Part shown: positions 9,383-18,234 of the stretch, piece after piece | Numbering within the stretch: position 1 is the first letter of the stretch | Layout: each line of letters starts with the position of its first letter | NCBI RefSeq assembly: GCF_001856665.1 | Contig: NZ_CP017781.1 | Coordinates: 3,178,001-3,242,000, forward strand | Origin: Rhodobacter xanthinilyticus | GTDB lineage: Bacteria; Pseudomonadota; Alphaproteobacteria; Rhodobacterales; Rhodobacteraceae | DNA: 64,000 nt | Reading direction: 5' to 3' | Position numbers and translations under genes: made by a program | The notes under the pieces: model-generated | Seen by the model: the letters and a program-made list of their open reading frames with translations, nothing else | Told to the model about the DNA's origin: nothing | The model's database searches: none

Positions 9383-10870
9383 GTGGAACTTTACAAGAAG
9401 GTTCGCTTGGCGTGTGCCGAGGGCATGAGCGCGCGGGCGGCGGCGAAGCATTTCAACATTTCGCGCGGGACGGTTGAGAAGATGTTGGCCTTCTCGGTGC
9501 CGCCTGGCTACCGGCGGGACAAGCCGATCAGGCGGCCGAAGCTGGACGGGTTCACCGAGTTCATTGACGCCTGGCTTGAAGCCGACAAGGCGGTGCATCG
9601 CAAGCAGCGTCATACGGCCAAGCGGATATGGGAACGGCTTCAGGCCGAGCATGGCTTCACCGGCGGCTATACGATCGTCAAGGATTACGTGCGTGAGCGT
9701 GAGCGGCGGACACGGGAGATGTTCGTGCCACTGGCCCATCCGCCGGGCCATGCTCAGGCCGATTTTGGCGAAGCGGTCGTCGTCATCGCCGGTGTCGAGC
9801 AGAAGGCGCATTTCTTTGTCATCGACCTGCCGCACAGCGATGCCTATTTCGTCCGGGCCTATCCGGCGGCGACGGCGGAGGCCTGGATAGACGGGCATGT
9901 CCGCGCCTTTGCCTTCTTCGGCGGGGTGCCGCAGTCGGTGCTCTACGATAACGACCGCTGCCTGGTCTCGAAGATCCAGCCAGATGGCACGCGCATCCGC
10001 GCCACGCTGTTCAGCGGCTTGCAGTCGCATTACCTGTTTCGGGATCGCTATGGTCGGCCCGGGAAGGGGAACGACAAGGGCGCTGTCGAGGGGATGGTCG
10101 GCTACGCCCGCCGCAACCACATGGTGCCGATCCCCCACTTTGCCAGTTGGGACGCCTTCAACGCCGACCTTGAAGGGCAGTGCTGCGCACGCCTCACGCG
10201 CATTCTTCGGGGTCACAAGGAGACGATCGGCGAGAGGCTGCAGCGCGATCTGGCGGCGATGCGCCCATTGCCTACTGCCCCGTTCGACGCCTGCGACCAA
10301 GCGAGCGGCAGGGTCAGCTCGCAGTCGCTCGTGCGCTATGACACCAACGATTACTCGGTCCCGGTCGCCTATGGCCATCAGGATGTCTGGATCCGCGGCT
10401 ATGTCGATGAGGTCGTGATCGGCTGTCGCGGGGAGGTGATCGCCCGACACCCGCGCTGTTACGATCGCGAGGACATGATCTTCGACCCGGTTCACTACCT
10501 CCCGCTGATCGAGCGCAAGATCAATGCCTTGGACCAGGCTGCGCCTCTGGCGGAATGGGACCTGCCCGAAGAGTTCCAGACTTTGCGCCGCCTGATGGAG
10601 GCGCGCATGCTCAAGATGGGGCGCCGCGAGTATGTGCAGGTGCTGCGGCTGCTTGAGACCTTTGGCATGGATGACCTGCATGCCGCCGTGAAGAAGGCCC
10701 TGAAGCTGGGCGCGGTCGGCTTTGACGCCGTGAAGCACCTCGTGCTTTGCCAGGTCGAGAAGCGCCCCCCAAGGCTTGATCTCGATGTCTACCCCTACCT
10801 GCCGCGGGCGAACGTCGAGACGACGCGTGCGGCCAGCTACATGGCCTTGATGTCGGAGGCGGCGGAATGA
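9383..10870 (+). CDS. istA: IstA transposase, copy B
   Basis: This 495-residue protein is identical to IstA of copy A, starts at GTG 9383, and has the same N-terminal helix-turn-helix and DDE core (HAQADFGEAVVV, SVLYDNDRC, KGAVEGMVG). It overlaps istB by 4 nt. The gene is intact, so the element should be able to supply transposase for both copies. Confidence 0.96.
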   Translation: MELYKKVRLACAEGMSARAAAKHFNISRGTVEKMLAFSVPPGYRRDKPIRRPKLDGFTEFIDAWLEADKAVHRKQRHTAKRIWERLQAEHGFTGGYTIVKDYVRERERRTREMFVPLAHPPGHAQADFGEAVVVIAGVEQKAHFFVIDLPHSDAYFVRAYPAATAEAWIDGHVRAFAFFGGVPQSVLYDNDRCLVSKIQPDGTRIRATLFSGLQSHYLFRDRYGRPGKGNDKGAVEGMVGYARRNHMVPIPHFASWDAFNADLEGQCCARLTRILRGHKETIGERLQRDLAAMRPLPTAPFDACDQASGRVSSQSLVRYDTNDYSVPVAYGHQDVWIRGYVDEVVIGCRGEVIARHPRCYDREDMIFDPVHYLPLIERKINALDQAAPLAEWDLPEEFQTLRRLMEARMLKMGRREYVQVLRLLETFGMDDLHAAVKKALKLGAVGFDAVKHLVLCQVEKRPPRLDLDVYPYLPRANVETTRAASYMALMSEAAE

Positions 10871-11631
10871 GCGAGGCTCCGAAGATCCTGCTTGCCCACC
10901 ATCTGAAGACGCTGAAGCTGCCCACCTTCCTGCGGGAACACGAGAAGGTTGCGCGCCAATGCGCCGCCGAAGGGTTGGACCATGTCCAATTCCTGTCGCG
11001 CCTCGTTGAACTGGAACTCATTGACCGCGAGCGGCGGATGGTCGAGCGCCGCATCAAGGCTGCGAAGTTCCCGGCCACCAAAAGCCTCGACAGCTTCGAC
11101 TTCAAGGCGATCCCGAAGCTGAACAAGATGCAGGTGCTGGAACTGGCGCGCTGCGAATGGATCGAACGGCGTGAGAACGTGATCGCCCTTGGCCCCAGCG
11201 GAACCGGCAAGACCCACATTGCCTTGGGCCTCGGGTTGGCGGCCTGCCAGAAGGGCATGTCTGTCAGCTTCACCACCGCCGCCGCGCTGGTCAACGAGCT
11301 GATGGAGGCGCGAGACGAACGTCGGCTGCTGCGCGTCCAGAAGCAGATGGCTGCCGTCAAGCTGCTGATCATCGACGAGCTCGGGTTCGTGCCCCTGTCA
11401 AAGACCGGCGCCGAGCTGCTTTTTGAGATGATCTCCCAGCGCTACGAGCGCGGTGCCACGCTGATCACCAGCAATCTGCCCTTCGATGAATGGACCGAGA
11501 CCTTCGGCACCGAGCGGCTGACCGGCGCGCTCCTCGACCGGTTGACCCACCACGTCAACATCCTCGAGATGAACGGCGAAAGCTATCGCCTCGCGCAAAG
11601 TCGCGCGCGCAAGACCGGCGACAACACCTGA
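10867..11631 (+). CDS. istB: IstB ATPase, copy B
   Basis: This 254-residue AAA+ transposition helper is identical to the copy A protein, with Walker A ALGPSGTGKTHIALGLG and Walker B LLIIDELGF. The ATG at 10867 overlaps the istA stop. About 165 bp of IS end sequence follow before the right terminus at 11796. Confidence 0.96.
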   Translation: MSEAPKILLAHHLKTLKLPTFLREHEKVARQCAAEGLDHVQFLSRLVELELIDRERRMVERRIKAAKFPATKSLDSFDFKAIPKLNKMQVLELARCEWIERRENVIALGPSGTGKTHIALGLGLAACQKGMSVSFTTAAALVNELMEARDERRLLRVQKQMAAVKLLIIDELGFVPLSKTGAELLFEMISQRYERGATLITSNLPFDEWTETFGTERLTGALLDRLTHHVNILEMNGESYRLAQSRARKTGDNT

Positions 11632-11796
11632 TCCAAAGTATCAGACTTGGACCTGACGGTCCAAGGCGGCCAGTCACCCGCAAGCTATATGGAGAGCGCG
11701 GCTGACTGGCCGCCGCCCATCAGCCGCGTCTCGCGCAAACCCAAAGTGGCCCAATTTTGCGCCGCCCCGTGGCCCAATTTTACTCCGCCGTTGACA

Positions 11797-12045
11797 ACCG
11801 GAACAACGTGATTGAATGCGATCATGGCAAACTGAAACGGATAATCGGCGCCACGCTGGGATTTAAATCCATGAAGACGGCTTACGCCACCATCAAAGGT
11901 ATTGAGGTGATGCGTGCACTACGCAAAGGCCAGGCCTCAGCATTTTATTATGGTGATCCCCTGGGCGAAATGCGCCTGGTAAGCAGAGTTTTTGAAATGT
12001 AAGGCCTTTGAATAAGACAAAAGGCTGCCTCATCGCTAACTTTGC
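11797..12045 (+). mobile_element. IS26 remnant: last ~68 codons of tnpA plus part of the right end
   Basis: The frame from the IS21 border to the TAA at 12000-12002 reads RNNVIECDHGKLKR...SRVFEM, the C-terminus of the IS26/IS15 transposase. The catalytic glutamate region (NNVIECDHGK) is present but the rest of the gene is gone. The residue corresponding to position 184 of the 234-residue protein is Gly (RIIGATLGF). Downstream comes typical IS26 right-end sequence up to CTAACTTTGC at 12045. The last nine bases of the inverted repeat are missing, so both sides are truncated. Confidence 0.9.
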
Positions 12046-12939
12046 GCCGAATATCTCAACTTCCGTCACGCCGCCAACGCGCTCGGCGTTGCACAGTCCA
12101 GCGTCAGCGCCCGCGTGAAGGCACTGGAAGAAGACCTCGGCATCCTCTTGTTCGAGCGTCATGCGCGCGGCGTTCGGCTGACCGAGGCCGGACGCCATTT
12201 CGTCGAGCGGATAGCCGTAGGTATTGACCAACTCGACCATGCGGTGAAAACCGCCGGCATGGCGGCAGCCGGAGAAAGCGGCCGGCTTCGTATCGGTATC
12301 CATGCCCTGATTCCGCATAGCTTCCTCGCAAAGCTGATCGGCCAATACCGCAAGGATTACCCCGATGTTGAAGTCGAGATCGCCGAAGGCCCGGCCCGTG
12401 AAGCGGTGGTGCAGCTTCGCGCCGGTAGGTTGGACGTGGCGTTCGTCGCGGGCACGCCCCAACCACCCGACTGCCATTCCCGTCGCACATGGACCGAACC
12501 GCTCTTGGCGGTGCTACCGGAACGGCATCCGCTCGCCAAGCGGTCAGCCGTCACATGGCCCGATTTGGCAGGCGAGACGTTCCTTGTCCGGCATGGCGGC
12601 ACTGGACCGCAGGTTCATAGCCATATCGTGCTACGCCATGCCGAGCGCTGGCCTGCGCCGTCGATCCTGCGCTTCGACGTGGGGCGTGGCACCCTTTTGT
12701 CTTTGGTCGGACAGGGCTTTGGCATCACCATCGTCGGCGCGGCCACGGCGCTGTTGCCGACAAACGGCATTGTCTTTTTGCCCTTCACCGACGAGCCGGA
12801 GCCGGTCGCCTTCTCGGCTGTCTGGTCGCCGTCCAATCGCAGCGCGGCGCTTCGCAACCTGCTCAGCCTCGCCAACGACATGGGCCGGAAGGTCTGCACG
12901 GACTACCGTTCGATACTACCACGGATAGCGAAGGCGTGA
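12046..12939 (+). pseudogene. LysR-family regulator lacking its extreme N-terminus
   Basis: The frame begins at the IS26 break with AEYLNFRHAANALGVAQSSV, the middle of a LysR winged helix-turn-helix (SARVKALEEDLGILLFERHARGVRLTEAG follows in shorter pieces). It then runs through a full effector-binding domain to a TGA at 12939. About 15-25 N-terminal residues and the promoter are lost. Tn4371-family elements carry a LysR-type gene (traR) among their transfer genes, so this may be a remnant of a related element. A GTG at 12115 could start a shorter product without a complete DNA-binding helix, so function is doubtful. Confidence 0.8.
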
Positions 12940-13076
12940 GCGACAAGTCCACCGGCACCGTACAATTATCCAGCAGCCAGTTCGCTGTGGTTGAAAAGAG
13001 CCATAAATGCACCCTTGTCCCGTGGCGGCCGGTCATCAACCGCCAGCTCAGCAGCGAGGTCTGCGCGGGCAGATAG
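12936..13076 (+). pseudogene. Remnant of the C-terminus of a VirD2/DUF3363-type relaxase
   Basis: Overlapping the LysR stop, a frame reads GTVQLSSSQFAVVEKSH and TLVPWRPVINRQLSSEV before a TAG at 13074-13076. It lines up with the C-terminal region of the complete relaxase in this window (DTVHLASGKFALVEQSQ and TLVPWRPVIDPQLGREV), but is divergent and lacks the final KGGSIAWQLGRGKD segment. It is therefore a decayed piece of a second, related relaxase gene. Confidence 0.65.
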
Positions 13077-13568
13077 GACCGGCGCTATAGGATCAATGCT
13101 CTATTCGACCTTCCTCTCAAAAGCGTTATCTGACCATCGTTGCGTAGCGAACCGAAGTGTTTGCGGAAGCACAGTCCGGGACTGTTACTGCCATCGCCGG
13201 AAAGCGACACTTGCATTAACACCGCCAAAGCCGAATCCGTTGGAACGCCTATCAACCGGCCTTCACAGAATGAACGCAAATCCTGGACTCGAGCACTGTT
13301 GCTAACTGACACCCACAGTTATGAAGCTACAAAGTGAGAGGAGAGCATGTTGTCGATCTAGGAGACCCCTGAAATGGCATCTAGAAGCTCTCTAAGGCCC
13401 CTCACAGTCCCGACTCCGAGTCTAAGGTGTCACACTTACATGCCCGTAAACCGCCTAGCCTCTGAGGGCTTAAATAGAACGTATCCTACAAAATAGACAC
13501 AGTGCCATATTTATTTCACATCTACCTCTTGACGAGCTACAACACGACACCCACATTACTCCTGCATT
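13077..13568. other. About 490 bp with no recognisable gene
   Basis: The stretch between the relaxase remnant and the IS1380-family element is less GC-rich than its surroundings and has many stops in all frames. I see no convincing coding sequence, RNA or repeat. It is probably debris of earlier insertions and deletions. Confidence 0.5.
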
Positions 13569-15223
13569 CCCCAAGTGGCGTGTCGTTTGAGGTGAAGATC
13601 GCCTGTATCCGAGCGCTAGACAAGGATTTTCTGCCGCAAGCGGCACCTGCGGTCGCGCAGACTGCTGGATCTGGACGGATCAGACCGCGAAGCCGCTGTT
13701 TCCTTGCCCAGGGGCGGCGTTTTTCAGCGCAGCGGACAGATCTGTCCAGCCGCTTTCGTTCAGTTTGAGCGTGGATCGCGATCATGCGCATAGCGGTGGC
13801 GCTCGCAATCGGCGGATAGCGGCGAGGATGGCGCGTACCATCGTGCCGGTGACAGCGACCTCGGCCAGCTGGAAGGTGATGGTGCGGGCGTGACGGACCA
13901 CACGTGCCCCGATCTTGATCAGCTTCAGTTGCAGGCTGGTCAACGACCAGTCGGCCATGGCCTCGGGCAGCTCGATGCAGCGCAAGAAGGTGGCCAGGTT
14001 GTACGCCAGGGCGTGCAGTTGCAGCCGCACCTCATTGTCGCGGAACTTCCGGCACGACAGCCGCGTCCAGCGAAAGGCGTATTTGCCCTCTTTGATGTGC
14101 TGCTCGGCGGTGCCGCGCTGGTTGTAGAACCGCACCACCCAGTCCGGCTCCATCGGCAGGTTGGTGACGATGAAGCCGAAACGCGGGAACAGTTCGCCCG
14201 GATGCCATTCGATCTTGGCGATCACCCGGCGTTCCTTGTCCCAGGACGCCGCCTGATACTCGAATTCCTCGAAGAACCGCTTGACCTTGGTCAGTGACGG
14301 CCGCCCGACAGGGCGCGTTAGCCGATGCGCGATCTTGTCCTTGAGGACCGCGTTTGCGGGCAGCCGGATGGCGTAGAAGAACCGCGCTTCTTCCAATCGC
14401 TCATAGATCGCCGGGATCGCGTAGGCAGCATCGGCCCGGAAGAACCTGCCACCAAGGTCGCGCTCCGCGTAGCGCGCAATGACGGGGTCGAGAACATCAC
14501 GCCAGCCATCGGCGCTGTGGACGTTGCCATGGCGCAGGGCGCAGCGTTCCAGCATCCCGAACTGGTTGAACAGAAAGTTGGGGTGATAGCAGCTACAGTC
14601 GAAATGGCCATTCCAGGCGGACCCTTCCTGGTCGCCATGGGTCGGGCTGACCGAGCTGTCCATGTCCAGAACGATGTACTTCAGCCCGTTACGGTCATGG
14701 AACCGGTCGATCCATTGCCCGTTCAGGTCGGCCAGCGCGGCACGGTTCCCGGCCAGAGCCAGCGTCTCGGTCTCGAACCGTCCCATCTGCGATGCCGAGG
14801 CCGCTTGTGCATCGACCGCTCTGCCGCCGACAACTTGGCGCATGACCGGATCGCAGGCGAGACGGTTGGCGTCGTTGACATCCTCGTATCCGGCCAGCCG
14901 CCCAAAGACTGATTGCCGGAACAGGCCGTCGAGCCGATGGACCGTGTTCTTGCCAGAGCGAGTATCGCGCAGCGCCGCTGACGCCAAATCGGACAACCCG
15001 AGCGCGTCATCAAGCTCGCGCATCACCAGAAGGCCGCCGTCGGAACTGAGCTGCGTGCCGCGAAATTCCAGCCGCACGCGAGGGTCGAAATCCACCCGAT
15101 CTGCCCGTTGCAAGCCCGCACCCTCTGGGTGATCCATAAAACGCGCCCCTCGCAGCCTTCAACACCATGTTTTATATAGGAAATATAATGGTCAGGACAG
15201 CGAAATCAGCGCCTTACTTGGGA
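13569..15223 (-). mobile_element. IS1380-family insertion sequence (boundaries tentative)
   Basis: A complete IS1380-type transposase gene lies inside. The likely ends are a poorly matched inverted pair, CCCCAAGTGGCG at 13569-13580 and its counterpart CGCCTTACTTGGG near 15210-15222. No clear 4-bp duplication was found at these borders. The element lies between the relaxase remnant and the 14-bp IS26 tip that truncates intI1, so it probably landed in, or was brought in with, IS26 debris. Confidence 0.45.
13782..15137 (-). CDS. IS1380-family transposase
   Basis: This 451-residue DDE transposase resembles those of ISPme1/IS1247-like elements of alphaproteobacteria. Family features include QLSSDGGLLVMRELDDAL near the N-terminus, YIVLDMDSSVSPTHGDQEGS with the catalytic acidic residues, FFRADAAYAIP in the middle, and the C-terminal QRGTAEQHIKEGKYAF motif with the final catalytic Glu. 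Length is normal and no frameshift is visible. It starts at ATG 15137; the C-terminus ends RRLRAPPLCA. Confidence 0.92.
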   Translation of the reverse strand: MDHPEGAGLQRADRVDFDPRVRLEFRGTQLSSDGGLLVMRELDDALGLSDLASAALRDTRSGKNTVHRLDGLFRQSVFGRLAGYEDVNDANRLACDPVMRQVVGGRAVDAQAASASQMGRFETETLALAGNRAALADLNGQWIDRFHDRNGLKYIVLDMDSSVSPTHGDQEGSAWNGHFDCSCYHPNFLFNQFGMLERCALRHGNVHSADGWRDVLDPVIARYAERDLGGRFFRADAAYAIPAIYERLEEARFFYAIRLPANAVLKDKIAHRLTRPVGRPSLTKVKRFFEEFEYQAASWDKERRVIAKIEWHPGELFPRFGFIVTNLPMEPDWVVRFYNQRGTAEQHIKEGKYAFRWTRLSCRKFRDNEVRLQLHALAYNLATFLRCIELPEAMADWSLTSLQLKLIKIGARVVRHARTITFQLAEVAVTGTMVRAILAAIRRLRAPPLCA

Positions 15224-15231
15224 AATGTGGG

Positions 15232-15245
15232 TTTGCAACAGTGCC
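15232..15245. repeat. 14-bp tip of an IS26 inverted repeat
   Basis: TTTGCAACAGTGCC is exactly the outermost 14 bases of the IS26 terminal inverted repeat. It abuts intI1 where the integrase sequence breaks off. The rest of IS26 is absent on the other side, so it was removed by a later event. Confidence 0.85.
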
Positions 15246-15927
15246 TTCTACGGCACGTTTGAAGGCGCGCTGAAAGGTCTGGTCATACATGTGATGGCGA
15301 CGCACGACACCGCTCCGTGGATCGGTCGAATGCGTGTGCTGCGCAAAAACCCAGAACCACGGCCAGGAATGCCCGGCGCGCGGATACTTCCGCTCAAGGG
15401 CGTCGGGAAGCGCAACGCCGCTGCGGCCCTCGGCCTGGTCCTTCAGCCACCATGCCCGTGCACGCGACAGCTGCTCGCGCAGGCTGGGTGCCAAGCTCTC
15501 GGGTAACATCAAGGCCCGATCCTTGGAGCCCTTGCCCTCCCGCACGATGATCGTGCCGTGATCGAAATCCAGATCCTTGACCCGCAGTTGCAAACCCTCA
15601 CTGATCCGCATGCCCGTTCCATACAGAAGCTGGGCGAACAAACGATGCTCGCCTTCCAGAAAACCGAGGATGCGAACCACTTCATCCGGGGTCAGCACCA
15701 CCGGCAAGCGCCGCGACGGCCGAGGTCTTCCGATCTCCTGAAGCCAGGGCAGATCCGTGCACAGCACCTTGCCGTAGAAGAACAGCAAGGCCGCCAATGC
15801 CTGACGATGCGTGGAGACCGAAACCTTGCGCTCGTTCGCCAGCCAGGACAGAAATGCCTCGACTTCGCTGCTGCCCAAGGTTGCCGGGTGACGCACACCG
15901 TGGAAACGGATGAAGGCACGAACCCAG

Positions 15928-15956
15928 TGGACATAAGCCTGTTCGGTTCGTAAACT
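15928..15956 (+). promoter_or_regulatory. Integron cassette promoter Pc, hybrid type PcH1
   Basis: Within intI1, reading rightward, the -35 box is TGGACA (15928-15933) and the -10 box TAAACT (15951-15956) with a 17-bp spacer. This pairing is the PcH1 variant, of intermediate-low strength. It should drive aacA4. The second promoter P2 (TTGTTA...TACAGT near 16048) keeps a 14-bp spacer without the GGG insertion and should be inactive. Confidence 0.9.
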
Positions 15957-16123
15957 GTAATGCAAGTAGCGTATGCGCTCACGCAACTGGTCCAGAACCT
16001 TGACCGAACGCAGCGGTGGTAACGGCGCAGTGGCGGTTTTCATGGCTTGTTATGACTGTTTTTTTGTACAGTCTATGCCTCGGGCATCCAAGCAGCAAGC
16101 GCGTTACGCCGTGGGTCGATGTT

Positions 16124-16185
16124 TGATGTTATGGAGCAGCAACGATGTTACGCAGCAGGGCAGTCGCCCTAAAACAAAGTTAGGC
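16124..16185 (+). other. attI1: attI1 recombination site, ending at GTTAGGC
   Basis: The sequence from TGATGTTATGGAGCAGCAAC to the core GTTAGGC (16179-16185) is the canonical class 1 attI site. The first and only cassette begins at this core. The open frame of aacA4 extends back into attI1, so the site also supplies the N-terminal codons and start of the resistance protein. Confidence 0.93.
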
Positions 16186-16758
16186 ATCACAAAGTACAGC
16201 ATCGTGACCAACAGCACCGATTCCGTCACACTGCGCCTCATGACTGAGCATGACCTTGCGATGCTCTATGAGTGGCTAAATCGATCTCATATCGTCGAGT
16301 GGTGGGGCGGAGAAGAAGCACGCCCGACACTTGCTGACGTACAGGAACAGTACTTGCCAAGCGTTTTAGCGCAAGAGTCCGTCACTCCATACATTGCAAT
16401 GCTGAATGGAGAGCCGATTGGGTATGCCCAGTCGTACGTTGCTCTTGGAAGCGGGGACGGATGGTGGGAAGAAGAAACCGATCCAGGAGTACGCGGAATA
16501 GACCAGTCACTGGCGAATGCATCACAACTGGGCAAAGGCTTGGGAACCAAGCTGGTTCGAGCTCTGGTTGAGTTGCTGTTCAATGATCCCGAGGTCACCA
16601 AGATCCAAACGGACCCGTCGCCGAGCAACTTGCGAGCGATCCGATGCTACGAGAAAGCGGGGTTTGAGAGGCAAGGTACCGTAACCACCCCAGATGGTCC
16701 AGCCGTGTACATGGTTCAAACACGCCAGGCATTCGAGCGAACACGCAGTGATGCCTAA
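16126..16758 (+). CDS. aacA4: Aminoglycoside 6'-N-acetyltransferase AAC(6')-Ib, L119S (Ib') type
   Basis: This GNAT enzyme transfers acetyl from acetyl-CoA to the 6'-amine of aminoglycosides. The frame opens in attI1 ([20 protein letters not shown]) and continues into the standard protein ([20 protein letters not shown]). The residue after the Gln of VRGIDQ is Ser instead of Leu. This is the L119S change that defines Ib' enzymes, known to shift the spectrum from amikacin to gentamicin. The -cr positions are wild type (Trp in GDGWWEEE, Asp in TTPDGPAVY), so fluoroquinolone acetylation is not expected. It is the sole cassette, transcribed from PcH1. Confidence 0.95.
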   Translation: MLWSSNDVTQQGSRPKTKLGITKYSIVTNSTDSVTLRLMTEHDLAMLYEWLNRSHIVEWWGGEEARPTLADVQEQYLPSVLAQESVTPYIAMLNGEPIGYAQSYVALGSGDGWWEEETDPGVRGIDQSLANASQLGKGLGTKLVRALVELLFNDPEVTKIQTDPSPSNLRAIRCYEKAGFERQGTVTTPDGPAVYMVQTRQAFERTRSDA

Positions 16759-16824
16759 CCCTTCCATCGAGGGGGACGTCCAAGGGCTGGCGCCCTTGGC
16801 CGCCCCTCATGTCAAACGTTAGAT
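16753..16824 (+). other. attC: attC site (59-base element) of the aacA4 cassette
   Basis: The site starts at GCCTAAC (16753-16759), overlapping the aacA4 stop, and ends at CGTTAGA near 16817-16823. It has an internal imperfect palindrome (CCAAGGGCTGGCGCCCTTGG). This is the normal size and architecture for a cassette attC. The 3' conserved segment begins directly after it. Confidence 0.92.
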
Positions 16825-16926
16825 GCACTAAGCACATAATTGCTCACAGCCAAACTATCAGGTCAAGTCTGCTTTTATTATTTTTAAGCGTGCATAATAA
16901 GCCCTACACAAATTGGGAGATATATC

Positions 16927-17274
16927 ATGAAAGGCTGGCTTTTTCTTGTTATCGCAATAGTTGGCGAAGTAATCGCAACATCCGCATTAAAATCTAGCGA
17001 GGGCTTTACTAAGCTTGCCCCTTCCGCCGTTGTCATAATCGGTTATGGCATCGCATTTTATTTTCTTTCTCTGGTTCTGAAATCCATCCCTGTCGGTGTT
17101 GCTTATGCAGTCTGGTCGGGACTCGGCGTCGTCATAATTACAGCCATTGCCTGGTTGCTTCATGGGCAAAAGCTTGATGCGTGGGGCTTTGTAGGTATGG
17201 GGCTCATAATTGCTGCCTTTTTGCTCGCCCGATCCCCATCGTGGAAGTCGCTGCGGAGGCCGACGCCATGGTGA
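16927..17274 (+). CDS. qacEdelta1: QacEdelta1, truncated small multidrug resistance efflux protein
   Basis: This is the start of the integron 3' conserved segment. The 115-residue SMR family protein has transmembrane helices ([19 protein letters not shown] with the conserved membrane Glu, then [17 protein letters not shown] and [12 protein letters not shown]). The natural C-terminus is replaced by the sul1 junction ([16 protein letters not shown]). It gives at most weak tolerance to quaternary ammonium compounds. It overlaps the sul1 start by 7 bp. Confidence 0.96.
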   Translation: MKGWLFLVIAIVGEVIATSALKSSEGFTKLAPSAVVIIGYGIAFYFLSLVLKSIPVGVAYAVWSGLGVVIITAIAWLLHGQKLDAWGFVGMGLIIAAFLLARSPSWKSLRRPTPW

Positions 17275-18107
17275 CGGTGTTCGGCATTCTGAATCTCACC
17301 GAGGACTCCTTCTTCGATGAGAGCCGGCGGCTAGACCCCGCCGGCGCTGTCACCGCGGCGATCGAAATACTGCGAGTCGGATCAGACGTCGTGGATGTCG
17401 GACCGGCCGCCAGCCATCCGGACGCGAGGCCTGTATCGCCGGCCGATGAGATCAGACGTATTGCGCCGCTCTTAGACGCCCTGTCCGATCAGATGCACCG
17501 TGTTTCAATCGACAGCTTCCAACCGGAAACCCAGCGCTATGCGCTCAAGCGCGGCGTGGGCTACCTGAACGATATCCAAGGATTTCCTGACCCTGCGCTC
17601 TATCCCGATATTGCTGAGGCGGACTGCAGGCTGGTGGTTATGCACTCAGCGCAGCGGGATGGCATCGCCACCCGCACCGGTCACCTTCGACCCGAAGACG
17701 CGCTCGACGAGATTGTGCGGTTCTTCGAGGCGCGGGTTTCCGCCTTGCGACGGAGCGGGGTCGCTGCCGACCGGCTCATCCTCGATCCGGGGATGGGATT
17801 TTTCTTGAGCCCCGCACCGGAAACATCGCTGCACGTGCTGTCGAACCTTCAAAAGCTGAAGTCGGCGTTGGGGCTTCCGCTATTGGTCTCGGTGTCGCGG
17901 AAATCCTTCTTGGGCGCCACCGTTGGCCTTCCTGTAAAGGATCTGGGTCCAGCGAGCCTTGCGGCGGAACTTCACGCGATCGGCAATGGCGCTGACTACG
18001 TCCGCACCCACGCGCCTGGAGATCTGCGAAGCGCAATCACCTTCTCGGAAACCCTCGCGAAATTTCGCAGTCGCGACGCCAGAGACCGAGGGTTAGATCA
18101 TGCCTAG
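17268..18107 (+). CDS. sul1: Sul1, sulfonamide-insensitive dihydropteroate synthase
   Basis: This 279-residue protein starts at [20 protein letters not shown]. It is a TIM-barrel DHPS that condenses pABA with dihydropterin pyrophosphate while discriminating against sulfonamides. Family motifs seen are [29 protein letters not shown] and SVSRKSFLG. It differs little from the widespread allele; residue 34 is Ile where I recall Met. It lies in the 3' conserved segment with qacEdelta1 upstream and orf5 downstream. Confidence 0.97.
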   Translation: MVTVFGILNLTEDSFFDESRRLDPAGAVTAAIEILRVGSDVVDVGPAASHPDARPVSPADEIRRIAPLLDALSDQMHRVSIDSFQPETQRYALKRGVGYLNDIQGFPDPALYPDIAEADCRLVVMHSAQRDGIATRTGHLRPEDALDEIVRFFEARVSALRRSGVAADRLILDPGMGFFLSPAPETSLHVLSNLQKLKSALGLPLLVSVSRKSFLGATVGLPVKDLGPASLAAELHAIGNGADYVRTHAPGDLRSAITFSETLAKFRSRDARDRGLDHA

Positions 18108-18234
18108 CATTCACCTTCCGGCCGCCCGCTAGCGGACCCTGGTCAGGTTCCGCGAAGGTGGGCGCAGACATGCTGGGCTCGTCAGGATCAAACTGCACTA
18201 TGAGGCGGCGGTTCATACCGCGCCAGGGGAGCGA

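Larger units (their letters stand above)
9264..11796 (+). mobile_element. IS21-family insertion sequence, copy B (inverted relative to copy A)
   Basis: It has the same 2,533-bp length and ends as copy A, but reads rightward. Its inner end interrupts the res-like gene at 9263/9264. Its outer end at 11796 abuts the inside of an IS26 transposase gene. The flanks (GCTCGT on the left, ACCGGA on the right) show no target duplication, unlike copy A. One original flank has therefore been lost by deletion or rearrangement. Confidence 0.93.
15192..16043 (-). pseudogene. intI1: Class 1 integron integrase, 3'-truncated by IS26
   Basis: Residues 1 to about 266 match IntI1 (337 residues), from [20 protein letters not shown] to [10 protein letters not shown]. 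The next codons ([17 protein letters not shown]) come from the IS26 tip and sequence beyond it. The catalytic Arg of [12 protein letters not shown] is kept, but the C-terminal HxLRHSFAT...H/R...Y box is lost, so recombination activity is not expected. The gene still carries the cassette promoter Pc. Truncation of intI1 by IS26 is common in clinical integrons. Confidence 0.95.

Noticed and set aside
16045..16076. Second integron promoter P2
   Set aside because: The boxes are 14 bp apart; the GGG insertion needed for a 17-bp spacer is absent, so it should be inactive.
16126..16758. aac(6')-Ib-cr (fluoroquinolone-acetylating) variant
   Set aside because: Both diagnostic positions keep Trp and Asp ([17 protein letters not shown]), so this is not the -cr allele.
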